Shown here: piece by piece, positions 8,001 to 14,873 of the stretch
Numbering within the stretch: the stretch's first letter is position 1
How the letters are laid out: the number at the start of each line of letters is the position of its first letter
Source: JALYUA01 sp038229875
Lineage (GTDB): Bacteria > Acidobacteriota > Thermoanaerobaculia > UBA5066 > Gp7-AA6
Assembly (NCBI GenBank): GCA_038229875.1
Contig: JBBROA010000063.1
Location: forward strand, 1 to 24,987
Length of the DNA stretch: 24,987 nt
Direction of reading: 5' to 3'
Program-made: the position numbers and the translations under genes
The notes under the pieces: generated by a model
Databases searched by the model: none
What the model was told of the DNA's origin: nothing
Seen by the model: the letters and a program-made list of their open reading frames with translations, nothing else

Positions 8001-10549
8001 CGAGCGACCGAGCCAGCCTCGTGACCGCTCTGCAGAGCATCCTCGAGTTCAAGCGGACCGCGAACTTCATCGCCGCGCCGGCTCTTCCCGCGTTTGCCGG
8101 CGGCCTGGCGGACACGGCGCAGCTCGCTGCCGTCATCCCGAGTCATGGGAACATCGACGGGTCGGCGTCGCAGTGGTCCATCTGGAACGGCGCCCTGAAG
8201 GCCTTCCGCCTCAATCTGAATGGGACGATCCCGGTCGTGACCGGCGGCGCGCCGGTGTTGAGCTATCCGGACGAGACTCTGCCCGACGACGTGTCCCAGA
8301 CGACGCGGAAACCGGTGTGGAATGCTTCCCGGTCCCTCGGATACACGAATCCGACCCTTGTCCTGACCGGAGGAGCCGCCGCCTCGACCGCCTCCGCGGC
8401 CAACGCTCCCAATGTGAAGGTGTGGCCGGGCCGGAAAATGATCTGGGCGAGCTCGACCGGCGCGACGGTTCCGCTGACACGCGCGGAGTTCCACAAGACG
8501 GCGTGCTCCGGCTCGTGCTTCGACACCCTGGTCACGGCCATGGGCCTGAACCCGGTCGTGGCAGCCGACCGCACGACGACATCGCGGACCATCGACTTCC
8601 TCCGTGGCGGCCTGACCGCGGCCGGAAGCCGCGACGAGATCCTGAATCTGCCCGGCATCAAGCCGGTCGGTCCTGCGATCGGGCCGGGCGCCGGACAGCA
8701 GCAGCGGTATTCCTACGTTTACCAGGACGACCAGCCGCCTCCGGGTGCTCCGCAGGTGCGGACGGACGGCGCGGCGCCGGTCGGCTACTCGCACAAGCTC
8801 GGGGACATCTTTCACTCGGAGCCGGCGGTTCTCGACCCGCCGAAGTACTTCCAGTACCTTTCCGCGAACCTGACCCCCCGTGCGGGTCAGTCCTACAGCG
8901 GCTTCGCGAACCTCCATTCGAAGAGACGCCGGGTGTCGTTCGTCGGCGCGAACGACGGCTTCCTCCATGCCTTCGACTCGGGAGTGTGGTCTGACACCCT
9001 GGGCGCCACGCCCCGAGATGCGGCGTTCGTCAACTCGTTCGACCTCGGGACCGGCCAGGAGATCTTCGCGTACGGACCGAAGGCCGTGATGAAGACGGAG
9101 CCTCAGCTCCTGCGGTTCCCGCCGAGGCCCTTCTACTTCGTGGACGGGAGCGTCTCGTTCGCCGACGTCTACATGGATCCGAGCCACAACGGAAGTCCGA
9201 ACGCGGGGAACCGCGTCTGGAGAACGGTCCTCGCCGGAACGCTCCGGCAGGGGGGCCGCTACGTGTTCGGCCTCGACGTCACACAGCCGGACCGCGTGGA
9301 CCCGACGACCGGCGTCAAGAACGGAGCTCTTCCGGCCAACTCGCCCGACTGCCTGGACGGCGGCGGGAGCTGCAGCGCGAGGTATCCGAACATCCTCTGG
9401 GAGACGACCGACGACTGTGTGCTGAGCCCCGGCACCTGCCTGGGTGTGCCTGCCATCGGCCAGACCTGGTCGAAGCCCATCCTCGGCCGTATCAAGGTCA
9501 TCAACGGCGCCTCCTACGAGGACCGTTACGTCGCGATCTTCGGCGGCGGATTTGACACCCTCTTCAACGCCGGGGATGTCGTCGCAGGCGCCAGCACGGT
9601 CAAGGGGCGCGCGATCTACGTCGTGGACGTCGAGACCGGAAAGGTCATCTACAAGGCGAGCAAGGGTAAGGATAGCGGCGTCGGCCCGCTGGTGGAGATG
9701 GCGCCGGTCCCCGCAACCCCCGCCGTGGCCGACTACAACGACGATGGATACCTCGACGTGGTGTACTTCGGCGACGAAAACGGCAGAATGTGGCGGCTCG
9801 ACCTCACTCCGGACATTACGTCCGTGGCGTCGCCGAAGCCGGGTGAGATCGTGGCGGGCATGGTCTCCGGTATCACCCCGTTCATGCTCTACGACGCCTC
9901 CACGCAGACCTCGCTCCCGACGGAGACGAATCAGCCCGTATTCCTGGAGCCGTCGATCATCTATCTCGCCGGGGGAGCGCGTCCTACGCTCGGGGTGGCA
10001 TTCGGCACCGGCGACCGCGCGAACCTGCTGAAGATTCCGAATCCTTCGGTCAACCGGTTCTTCTTCGTCATCGACAACGGCGGCACGACGACGCTGCACC
10101 AGGCGAACCTGCGCAACATCACGCCGAACGGTGGCGTGACCCTACCGGGCATCGGGCCGGGGCCGATCTTCAACGGAACGTACAGCGGCCTCTTCCTCGA
10201 CTTCGCGACTCAGAACGAGAAGACGACCTCGACGGTCTTCTCGACCCAGGGCTACCTGACGCTGGTGACCTTCACGCCCGACTCGAATAACCCGTGCGCG
10301 ACGGAAGGCAGCTCGTACCGCTACCGTTTCTTCTTCCTGAACGGGACCGGCGGGTACAACGTGGGCTCGCCGACCGGCAACTTCAGCGACTATCGCGAGA
10401 GCGAAGGCTCCGGTCTCGCCTCCGGCACCCAGTCGACCACTCCGGACGGCGATACAATCGACATGATCCTGTGCTCGGGCGGATGCCTGAAGCAGGATGT
10501 GACCCGCGGAACGATCCGGACGATCAACCAGAACTGGAAGGAACAATGA
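5030..10549 (+). CDS. pilY1: PilY1-type pilus-tip adhesin with a split von Willebrand A domain and Thr/Pro stalk
   Basis: This is a 1839-residue exported protein. A signal peptide (hydrophobic core VGVAMLLLFVTASPA) precedes a VWA half-domain with the MIDAS motif DSSGS at residues 58-62. A 278-residue Thr/Pro-rich stalk occupies residues 290-567. An Asp-rich loop DLDGDGEPD sits at 644-652. The second VWA half resumes near 874 with LLTDGLDEC (MIDAS Asp at 910). The C-terminal part is a PilY1 beta-propeller: GDIFHSEPAVL near 1258-1268, FVGANDGFLHAFDSG, and an EF-hand-like calcium loop DYNDDGYLD at 1568-1576. The frame is open upstream, but the ATG overlapping the pilX stop gives a proper signal peptide. 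PilY1 caps the pilus, promotes extension and binds surfaces. The length exceeds classical PilY1, mainly through the insert that splits the VWA domain. Long valine-rich frames opposite the stalk are shadows. Confidence 0.92.
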   Translation: MNRKRRFSLMRLSALARRHRVGVAMLLLFVTASPALPDDRQLLQANSGSSTDVLVILDSSGSMNHEFTDTFELPAYMDDFLYPQGTAAGTNGSKIGVAKSVLRQVLSTTQNVNWGFAYYRNPNQTFGAAQTGPVGEAIGGAHNKNDRLENGGVEWLYFADTTTDAGGTPDGNTLDAVLNPGAPAVWNYPDISQGRFLQFGHKVMHPYGKYTTNETADTRLPYDTVVGTPSPGEPSQGTFRGAFGPKGLNQGTVIYRSPSNPGRELRMRVASGNYSDANLIVQIDEYAAAPTPTQTPTNTRTNTPTNTPTNTPSPTSTTTPTSTATPTSTPTNTATNTPTRTNSPTQTMTATATATATKTNTPTQTFTATQTPTATQTFTKTNTPTITPTFTNTPTATRTFTITPTFTKTSTPTITPTFTKTPTFTNTPTGTQTPTVTRTPTNTATATNTPTPTRTATFTVTPTFTKTPTFTQTPTVTPTPTVTQTPTVTPTDTPTQTPTKTPTFTKTDTPTNTPTNTQTPTNTPTFTNTPTLTQTPIPPTATFTPTATRTNTPTGTPTRTKTKTPTPVALPMGQMPAASVMPAAGNWVTAALRGLLAMAPPPQALSPGTPCAGVPQSIFSSPPAQPLLCGPCQYDPAKLCSFVDLDGDGEPDSDLLPLQYRGFDDPQADPSPSLVLARTVFVRYIRGDLYDLPPVYNTTVDDVLFGNPPWGSTATDGDADAIDELPLIPDRHNQGSYSAGPNSDGPQRDQQFPNDAMAEVSCPFPPLSNPCDVYSTDCGGIALYNSAKPTNPLYDPYPGGFGDPPSQVSWPVIPFPRDWNPFKATDSDSTEAIKRLLRFTTSIVSYDSTQPHMQEYRLEEDARNVVVTAPGTPLAGALKDAYTYFVNSVFPQTDDPAINCRNYIVVLLTDGLDECFSNPCAGGPTGLGPSRDLGTVTLPENPPGARALARAADPSVRITGIPVFVVAMNTNPNDVRLKCIADNSGGQVFAASDRASLVTALQSILEFKRTANFIAAPALPAFAGGLADTAQLAAVIPSHGNIDGSASQWSIWNGALKAFRLNLNGTIPVVTGGAPVLSYPDETLPDDVSQTTRKPVWNASRSLGYTNPTLVLTGGAAASTASAANAPNVKVWPGRKMIWASSTGATVPLTRAEFHKTACSGSCFDTLVTAMGLNPVVAADRTTTSRTIDFLRGGLTAAGSRDEILNLPGIKPVGPAIGPGAGQQQRYSYVYQDDQPPPGAPQVRTDGAAPVGYSHKLGDIFHSEPAVLDPPKYFQYLSANLTPRAGQSYSGFANLHSKRRRVSFVGANDGFLHAFDSGVWSDTLGATPRDAAFVNSFDLGTGQEIFAYGPKAVMKTEPQLLRFPPRPFYFVDGSVSFADVYMDPSHNGSPNAGNRVWRTVLAGTLRQGGRYVFGLDVTQPDRVDPTTGVKNGALPANSPDCLDGGGSCSARYPNILWETTDDCVLSPGTCLGVPAIGQTWSKPILGRIKVINGASYEDRYVAIFGGGFDTLFNAGDVVAGASTVKGRAIYVVDVETGKVIYKASKGKDSGVGPLVEMAPVPATPAVADYNDDGYLDVVYFGDENGRMWRLDLTPDITSVASPKPGEIVAGMVSGITPFMLYDASTQTSLPTETNQPVFLEPSIIYLAGGARPTLGVAFGTGDRANLLKIPNPSVNRFFFVIDNGGTTTLHQANLRNITPNGGVTLPGIGPGPIFNGTYSGLFLDFATQNEKTTSTVFSTQGYLTLVTFTPDSNNPCATEGSSYRYRFFFLNGTGGYNVGSPTGNFSDYRESEGSGLASGTQSTTPDGDTIDMILCSGGCLKQDVTRGTIRTINQNWKEQ
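5897..6730 (+). repeat. Thr/Pro-codon minisatellite inside pilY1
   Basis: About 834 bases consist of degenerate 6-12 bp units built from ACG and CCG codons, giving TPT, NTPT, FTKTPT and similar peptides. The reading frame is kept throughout and the units vary, so this is an imperfect rather than a pure tandem repeat. The encoded segment should be an extended, possibly glycosylated stalk. Confidence 0.9.
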
Positions 10550-11490
10550 GGAAGACGCGGTCGCTCCTGGCGGCTCTTTTCTTCGGCTCGGCTCTCTTCG
10601 GCGCGGGCGCGTTCACTTTCGCGGCGGATGTGGTGGTCCTCCGCGGCGGGTCGCGAATCGAGCTGAAGTCTCCGATCGTCCAGCAGGGAAACAACGCCCT
10701 GCTGACGCGCTCGGACGGAACGCTCCTTTCGGTGCCCCTGACCGAGATCGACTGGAAAGCCACCAACGCGGCGCGCGCGAGCGGCCCTGTCGTCGCGAAG
10801 CCCGCGCTGTTTCTGCCGCCCTCCGCGCCCACGGACGCGGTGCGAAGCGGTAAGCAGGAGAAGGCCCGCGTGCGCGTCACCGACGCCGACGTCGGTCATG
10901 CGGAGGCGGCGTCCGCGCCGGGCGAGAAGGAGAAGGGCGTCGAGACGCGCGCCGGAGCCGGCCGCGTGGAAGTCGGGGACTATCAGCAGCAGAAGTCCGG
11001 GACGAACCTCGTGGTCACGGGATCGCTCCGCAACCCCGGCACGACGCCGGTCACCAACACGCATCTGACGGTTTCGGCGATCGACGAAGCCGGCAACGCG
11101 GTGTCGACGGGCAACGCGACCCTCGCGACGGGCACGATCGAAGGCGGCCGCTCGGTCACGTTCGCGGCGACCCTGCCGGTCGCGGACCGCACCATCAACC
11201 AGGTTCGCTTCTCTCCGATGTGGCAGACGCCGCCGCCTCCTCCTCCTCCGGCCGCTGCCGCGGGCGCTGCCGGAACGACGGCTGCGGGCGCTCCTGCGGC
11301 CGCCGAGGGCGCCGGCGCCGCCGCGGCCGCCGCGTCGAAGCCCCCGCCCCCCGTGCGGACGCCGTACGGCCAGGGGACGCTCTATGCGGCCCCCGCTCCC
11401 TCAGCCCCCTCGGTCGCGCCGGCCGACGGCAAGACCGGATACATCCCGGGCGCCGCGAGCCCGGAGAATCAGCCGAAGCCGCCCCAGTAA
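10546..11490 (+). CDS. Exported FxLYD-like domain protein of unknown function, last gene of the pilus operon
   Basis: This 314-residue protein has a clear signal peptide (LLAALFFGSALFGAGAF, likely cut before ADVVV). Residues about 27-65 form a short beta segment (VVLRGGSRIELKSPIV, ...LTEIDW) resembling small SH3-like 'rim' domains of acidobacterial and myxobacterial exported proteins. A linker is followed by a beta-sandwich stretch from about residue 145, YQQQKSGTNLVVTGSLRNPG through ARLP-like strands, which resembles FxLYD domains. The C-terminus is a low-complexity Pro/Ala/Gly tail. The start is the ATG overlapping the pilY1 stop (ATGA at 10546-10549). I do not recognise an exact family. 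The tight coupling suggests a periplasmic or surface partner of the pilus tip; that is inference. Confidence 0.72.
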   Translation: MRKTRSLLAALFFGSALFGAGAFTFAADVVVLRGGSRIELKSPIVQQGNNALLTRSDGTLLSVPLTEIDWKATNAARASGPVVAKPALFLPPSAPTDAVRSGKQEKARVRVTDADVGHAEAASAPGEKEKGVETRAGAGRVEVGDYQQQKSGTNLVVTGSLRNPGTTPVTNTHLTVSAIDEAGNAVSTGNATLATGTIEGGRSVTFAATLPVADRTINQVRFSPMWQTPPPPPPPAAAAGAAGTTAAGAPAAAEGAGAAAAAASKPPPPVRTPYGQGTLYAAPAPSAPSVAPADGKTGYIPGAASPENQPKPPQ

Positions 11491-11513
11491 GAAGGGCCGC
11501 CGGCGCCGCCAGA

Positions 11514-11535
11514 GCCGCCTTCGGGCGGCTTTTTT
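11514..11535 (+). terminator. Rho-independent terminator of the pilus operon
   Basis: A GCCGCC/GGCGGC stem with a UUCG tetraloop is followed directly by six Ts. It lies 24 bases after the last stop codon of the operon and just before the response regulator gene. Confidence 0.93.
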
Positions 11536-11537
11536 GT

Positions 11538-11543
11538 TACCCT
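11538..11543 (+). promoter_or_regulatory. Putative -10 box (TACCCT) for the response regulator gene
   Basis: TACCCT is the only TANNNT element in the 23-base gap between the terminator and the ATG at 11559. It would give a leader of about 8 nt. No Shine-Dalgarno is seen and no -35 is clear, because the upstream DNA is the terminator stem. Weak evidence. Confidence 0.25.
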
Positions 11544-11558
11544 TCCCGCAACTCCTAA

Positions 11559-12923
11559 ATGCCGAACATCCTGGTCGTGGAAGACAAGAGCTCGCTGCGG
11601 GCGATGCTTGAGGAGATGCTTCAGGCCGAGGGCTGGTCCGTAGTCGGCGTCGGCACGGGAGAAGCGGCGGGAGACCGCCTGCGGGCGGGCGAGAAATTCG
11701 ACGTCGTACTCACCGACTGGCGGCTGCCCGGCGCGGACGGGTTGTCCGTGCTCGACGCCGCGCGCGGTGTCGATCCGACCCTGCCGGTCATCGTGATGAC
11801 CGCGTTCGGCTCGATCGAGACCGCCGTGGACGCGATGAAGCGGGGCGCGGAGGAGTTCATCACCAAACCTGTCGATCCCGATCTCCTGAGGCTTCTCGTT
11901 GCGAGGTCGATCGAAAGGCGCGCCGGCCGCCGGGAGTCTCTCCTCTTTTCCGAGACCCAGTCGGGGCTTATGCCGCCGATCGTCGGCGAGTCCGCGGCCC
12001 TGCGGGCGGTGCGTGAGGAAACTTCGCGGGTCGCGGTGACGGACGCGACGGTGCTCCTCGAAGGGGAGAGCGGCACCGGGAAAGAGCTCTTCGCCCGGGC
12101 GATCCACGCGCTTTCCTCTCGCGCCCGCCGCGCCTTCGTCGCGATCAACTGCGCCGCGATTCCGGACACGCTGCTCGAGAGCGAGCTGTTCGGCCACGAG
12201 AAGGGCGCGTTCACGGGGGCGTCGGCGCGGAGGCTCGGAAAATTCGAGCTGGCGGATGGTGGGACGGTGTTCTTAGACGAGATCGGCGAGCTCACGCCGG
12301 CCACGCAGGCGAAGCTCCTCCGCGTTCTGCAGGAGCGATCGTTTCATCGCGTCGGCGGGACGGCCGCGATCCAGGTGGACGTCCGGATCATCGCCGCGTC
12401 CAACCGGCCGCTCGACAAGCTCGTCGCGGCGGGCCTCTTCCGCGAAGACCTCTTCTATCGCGTGCGGGTGTTTCCGATCCGGATTCCGCCGCTGCGCGAT
12501 CGGCCCGAGGACATCGACCCGCTGGTGGACTGGTTCCTCGCCTCGCTGCCTCGCGAGCTCAAAAAGAAACCCCTGCGGCTCGAAAGCGCCGCCCGGGAAA
12601 GACTGCGCGCGTATCCCTGGCCGGGCAACGTGCGGGAGCTTCGAAACTGCCTCGAGCGCGCGATGATCCTCGCCGAGACGCAGGTCATCGAGGAGCGCCA
12701 CTTGCGCCTGACGCCCGACTTCGCCACGCCAGCCGCGCCTCCGCGCGACGAAACGCTCGAAGAGGTCCGGGAGCGCGGCGCCCGGGGAGCGGAACGTTCC
12801 TGGCTCGCGCGCGCGCTCGACAAAGCAAGAGGCGACCGAACAGCCGCCGCGGAGTCGCTCGGCCTGACGGCCCGCCGCTTCGAAGCGAAGCTGAGAGAGC
12901 ACGCGCTGGATCAGGAGAATTGA
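11559..12923 (+). CDS. NtrC-family sigma-54-dependent response regulator
   Basis: The protein has 454 residues. The receiver domain (1-120) has the acidic pair E8/D9, phospho-acceptor D53 (VVLTDWRLPG), T81 and K103 (ITKP). The AAA+ domain starts near 140 with Walker A GESGTGKE (169-176). The sigma-54 contact loop GAFTGA is at 216-221 and Walker B TVFLDEIGE at 236-244; an R-finger region follows. The C-terminus ends in a Fis-type helix-turn-helix (GDRTAAAESLGLTARRFEAKL). It is a complete activator that opens sigma-54 promoters on phosphorylation. No histidine kinase is adjacent, so it is an orphan within this window. Its nearness to pilus genes suggests, but does not show, a role in pilus control. 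A sigma-54 promoter at 24269 is a possible target. Confidence 0.95.
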   Translation: MPNILVVEDKSSLRAMLEEMLQAEGWSVVGVGTGEAAGDRLRAGEKFDVVLTDWRLPGADGLSVLDAARGVDPTLPVIVMTAFGSIETAVDAMKRGAEEFITKPVDPDLLRLLVARSIERRAGRRESLLFSETQSGLMPPIVGESAALRAVREETSRVAVTDATVLLEGESGTGKELFARAIHALSSRARRAFVAINCAAIPDTLLESELFGHEKGAFTGASARRLGKFELADGGTVFLDEIGELTPATQAKLLRVLQERSFHRVGGTAAIQVDVRIIAASNRPLDKLVAAGLFREDLFYRVRVFPIRIPPLRDRPEDIDPLVDWFLASLPRELKKKPLRLESAARERLRAYPWPGNVRELRNCLERAMILAETQVIEERHLRLTPDFATPAAPPRDETLEEVRERGARGAERSWLARALDKARGDRTAAAESLGLTARRFEAKLREHALDQEN

Positions 12924-12933
12924 AGGAACTCTC

Positions 12934-12957
12934 AGCTCTCGTTACCAGCGAAGAGCT
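12934..12957 (+). terminator. Hairpin after the response regulator gene, possible weak terminator
   Basis: A 6-bp AGCTCT/AGAGCT stem begins 11 bases after the stop codon. An inner CG/CG pairing is possible. There is no T run after it, only a pyrimidine-rich stretch. Confidence 0.3.
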
Positions 12958-12998
12958 TCCCTCCTCTGGACTGACCGTCTACAAGCGATGAGGCACCC

Positions 12999-13031
12999 CT
13001 CTCCTCGCCCCCCGCCCCTCTGCGAGGAGAG
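12999..13031. other. Perfect 10-bp inverted repeat in the convergent gap
   Basis: CTCTCCTCGC (12999-13008) and GCGAGGAGAG (13022-13031) form a perfect stem around a 13-nt C-rich loop. It lies between the 3' ends of the response regulator gene (plus) and the small lipoprotein gene (minus). With no T tract it is not a standard terminator, but it could act on transcripts from both sides. The rest of 12924-13184 shows no gene. Confidence 0.5.
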
Positions 13032-13184
13032 CGCGGGACGTCATCGAGGTCTTTCCCCGACACGGACATCCGGTGCCTGGAGGTCCGCCCCTCACCGCCC
13101 GGGCAGACCTGCTTCCGTCAAGGTAGTGGCCGCGCACGGCGAATGCAGCTCCCGCAGTGAGCGGAGGCGACGTGAAGTCGACGG

Positions 13185-13412
13185 TTATCCGGGCAACGAC
13201 GGCAGCCGTGTCGGCATGCCGGGGCGCAGCGTCGGAGTTGGCGGCGCCGGCTTCGGCGTGTACTGAAGAGACGGGACTGGCGTGGTTTTCGCCGGGCCGG
13301 CCGAAGGGCCGGAGGCCTTGCGGTTGCACGAGAGCATCGCGACGAGTGACGCTGCCGTCAATGCAGCGAGAGCTGAGGATCGTAGAGCGCGGTAACGGAT
13401 CATGCCGGCCAT
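13185..13412 (-). CDS. Small putative lipoprotein downstream of selA
   Basis: This is a 75-residue frame starting at 13412, or 72 residues from the second ATG at 13403. It has a basic N-terminus (MIRYRALR), a hydrophobic stretch ALAALTAASLVAML, and then SC. That fits a lipoprotein signal with Cys as first mature residue, although Met at -3 is not the usual Leu. The mature part is about 46 residues, rich in Pro, Thr and Ser. It starts only 4 bases after the selA stop, so it is probably cotranslated with selA. I do not recognise it. It may be a spurious frame in high-GC DNA, but the signal-like N-terminus in the right place argues for a real gene. Confidence 0.5.
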   Translation of the reverse strand: MAGMIRYRALRSSALAALTAASLVAMLSCNRKASGPSAGPAKTTPVPSLQYTPKPAPPTPTLRPGMPTRLPSLPG

Positions 13413-13416
13413 TTTC

Positions 13417-14820
13417 TCACGACCCCCCCCCCGCGATGCGGGCGAGGGCCTCGACGACGCTCGCGTCTTCTTCGGGGGCGATGGACCGCAGATCGAGCAA
13501 AACCCGGTCGTCTTCGACGCGCCCGGCGACGGGCGGGTTCGACGCCCGCAGCGTCCGGGCGAGCGCGTCCGCGGAGAACCGGCGGTGGGACAGCGCGAGC
13601 GCACGCGAGTCGAACTGCTTTTCCGGGCTCGTGCCGCCGCCGAACAGCGCGAAGGACGGGATGACCGCGATCTCAAAGTCCGGCGTGGCCGCGCGGGACG
13701 CGATGAGGTCTCCGCGCCGTTCGAGCTCTCCCGCTGGCACCGCCGCCTTCTGATAGATCGGCAAGTCTCTCCAGCGGCCGGTCTTCCAGGCGGCGAGCGT
13801 CGCGTGAAGCGCCGCGAGCGTCAGCTTGTCCGGCCGCACGACGCGCGCGACCGGGTGACGCGCGACACGGGAGACCACCGCCTCCCCGCCCACCAGGAAT
13901 CCTGCCTGAGGGCCCCCGAAGAGCTTGTCGCCCGAGAACGTGACCATCGTCGCGCCGTCGGCGAGGCAACCGGCGACCGTCGGCTCTCCCGGGACTCCGA
14001 ACTCGGCGATGTCGACCACGCATCCGGTCCCCTGGTCGTGCAGCCACGGAATTCCGGCTTCCCGCGCGAGCGCGGCGATCTCGCGGGGAGGCGCGGTGGC
14101 CGTGAAACCGCGGATCTCGTAGTTGGAGGGATGGACCGTGAGGAGGAGGGCGACCTCGGACGTCAAGCCGCGGCGGTAGTCCTCGATCGTCGTCCGATTG
14201 GTGGTGCCGACTTCGGCAAGGCGCGCCCCGCTCGCCTCGAGAATGGCGGGGACCTGGAAAGACCCGCCGATCGCGACGAGCTCTCCCCGCGAGATCATCA
14301 CGCGGCGGCCCGACGCCAGGGCAGACAGCGCCAGGAAAACGGCGGAGGCATTGTTGTTGACCGCGAGCGCGTCTTCGCAGCCGAAGACGTCCCGCGCGAG
14401 CGAACGAACGTGGTCCTGTCGGCGGCCGCGTTCGCCAGTCTCCGCGTCGTATTCGAGGGTCGAATATCCGGCGGCGACCGCTTCGACGGCGGTCCGCGCC
14501 GCTTCCGAGAGGGGGGCGCGACCGAGGTTGGTGTGGAGCAGGACTCCGGTCCCGTTGATGACCCGGCGGAGACTCGGCGCGAACCGCTCCGCCAGGGCGA
14601 GTCCCCCGCGGGAAAGGATGTCTGAGGGGTCTCGCGCGCCCTCTGCGATCGCCCGCCGGAGTTCCTCCTTCACGGCCTCGCGGCCGAACCGCGGCAGCAT
14701 CGCGGAGGCTTCCGCGGACAAGAGGAGCGAATCCATGGAGGGCGGGCGAATCGCCCGCGCCGGTAGATCACCCGGCGACGTGTCCGCTTCCCCGGGCGAC
14801 GGAGGTGCGCCGGACTTCAC
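13417..14820 (-). CDS. selA: L-seryl-tRNA(Sec) selenium transferase SelA
   Basis: This 467-residue PLP enzyme converts Ser-tRNA(Sec) to Sec-tRNA(Sec) with selenophosphate. Diagnostic segments are INGTGVLLHTNLGRAPLS, TLEYD, VNNNASAVFLAL, SRGELVAIGGSFQVP, EVGTTNRT, VHPSNYEIRGF and the PLP lysine K299 in TFSGDKLFGGPQAG. The full length matches SelA. The start is a GTG at 14820 preceded by AGAGGGG at a 6-base spacing. It is preferred over the ATG at 14736 because the N-terminal PPSMDSLL segment aligns with the LPAIDRLL region of known SelA proteins. A small lipoprotein gene follows. selB, selD and the tRNA(Sec) gene are not in the window. Confidence 0.95.
   Translation of the reverse strand: MKSGAPPSPGEADTSPGDLPARAIRPPSMDSLLLSAEASAMLPRFGREAVKEELRRAIAEGARDPSDILSRGGLALAERFAPSLRRVINGTGVLLHTNLGRAPLSEAARTAVEAVAAGYSTLEYDAETGERGRRQDHVRSLARDVFGCEDALAVNNNASAVFLALSALASGRRVMISRGELVAIGGSFQVPAILEASGARLAEVGTTNRTTIEDYRRGLTSEVALLLTVHPSNYEIRGFTATAPPREIAALAREAGIPWLHDQGTGCVVDIAEFGVPGEPTVAGCLADGATMVTFSGDKLFGGPQAGFLVGGEAVVSRVARHPVARVVRPDKLTLAALHATLAAWKTGRWRDLPIYQKAAVPAGELERRGDLIASRAATPDFEIAVIPSFALFGGGTSPEKQFDSRALALSHRRFSADALARTLRASNPPVAGRVEDDRVLLDLRSIAPEEDASVVEALARIAGGGS
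13423..13432. repeat. Run of ten C (ten G on the coding strand) at the end of selA
   Basis: The run encodes the last Gly residues of SelA, two codons before its stop. Loss of one G would move SelA into the frame of the downstream small gene, which is open through this point. Confidence 0.9.
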
Positions 14821-14826
14821 TCCGGA

Positions 14827-14833
14827 CCCCTCT
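14827..14833 (-). promoter_or_regulatory. Ribosome binding site that decides the selA GTG start
   Basis: AGAGGGG sits 6 bases before the GTG at 14820 on the minus strand. The later ATG at 14736 has no comparable site. Confidence 0.6.
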
Positions 14834-14861
14834 TCGGCGACCCGTTTTCCGTCATGCCCGT

Positions 14862-14868
14862 TACTATA
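14862..14868. promoter_or_regulatory. Overlapping divergent -10 boxes between selA and the 14874 gene
   Basis: The heptamer TACTATA reads TACTAT (14862-14867) on plus and TATAGT (14868-14863) on minus. The plus box ends 6 nt before the ATG at 14874 and would give a leaderless mRNA. The minus box would give selA a leader of roughly 35-40 nt containing its ribosome site. No convincing -35 is seen on either strand. The whole divergent gap is only 53 bases. Confidence 0.5.
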
Positions 14869-14873
14869 GGTCC

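Noticed and set aside
7235..10099. 954-codon minus-strand frame opposite pilY1
   Set aside because: Arg/Val/Asp-rich shadow of a high-GC coding frame; the plus strand has clear PilY1 motifs.
12924..13184. Selenocysteine tRNA gene beside selA
   Set aside because: No T-arm, anticodon or long variable arm could be found on either strand in the gaps flanking selA.
12988..13266. Plus-strand frame of 92 codons after the response regulator
   Set aside because: Pro/Arg/Ser-rich with no start context, overlapping the lipoprotein; looks non-coding.
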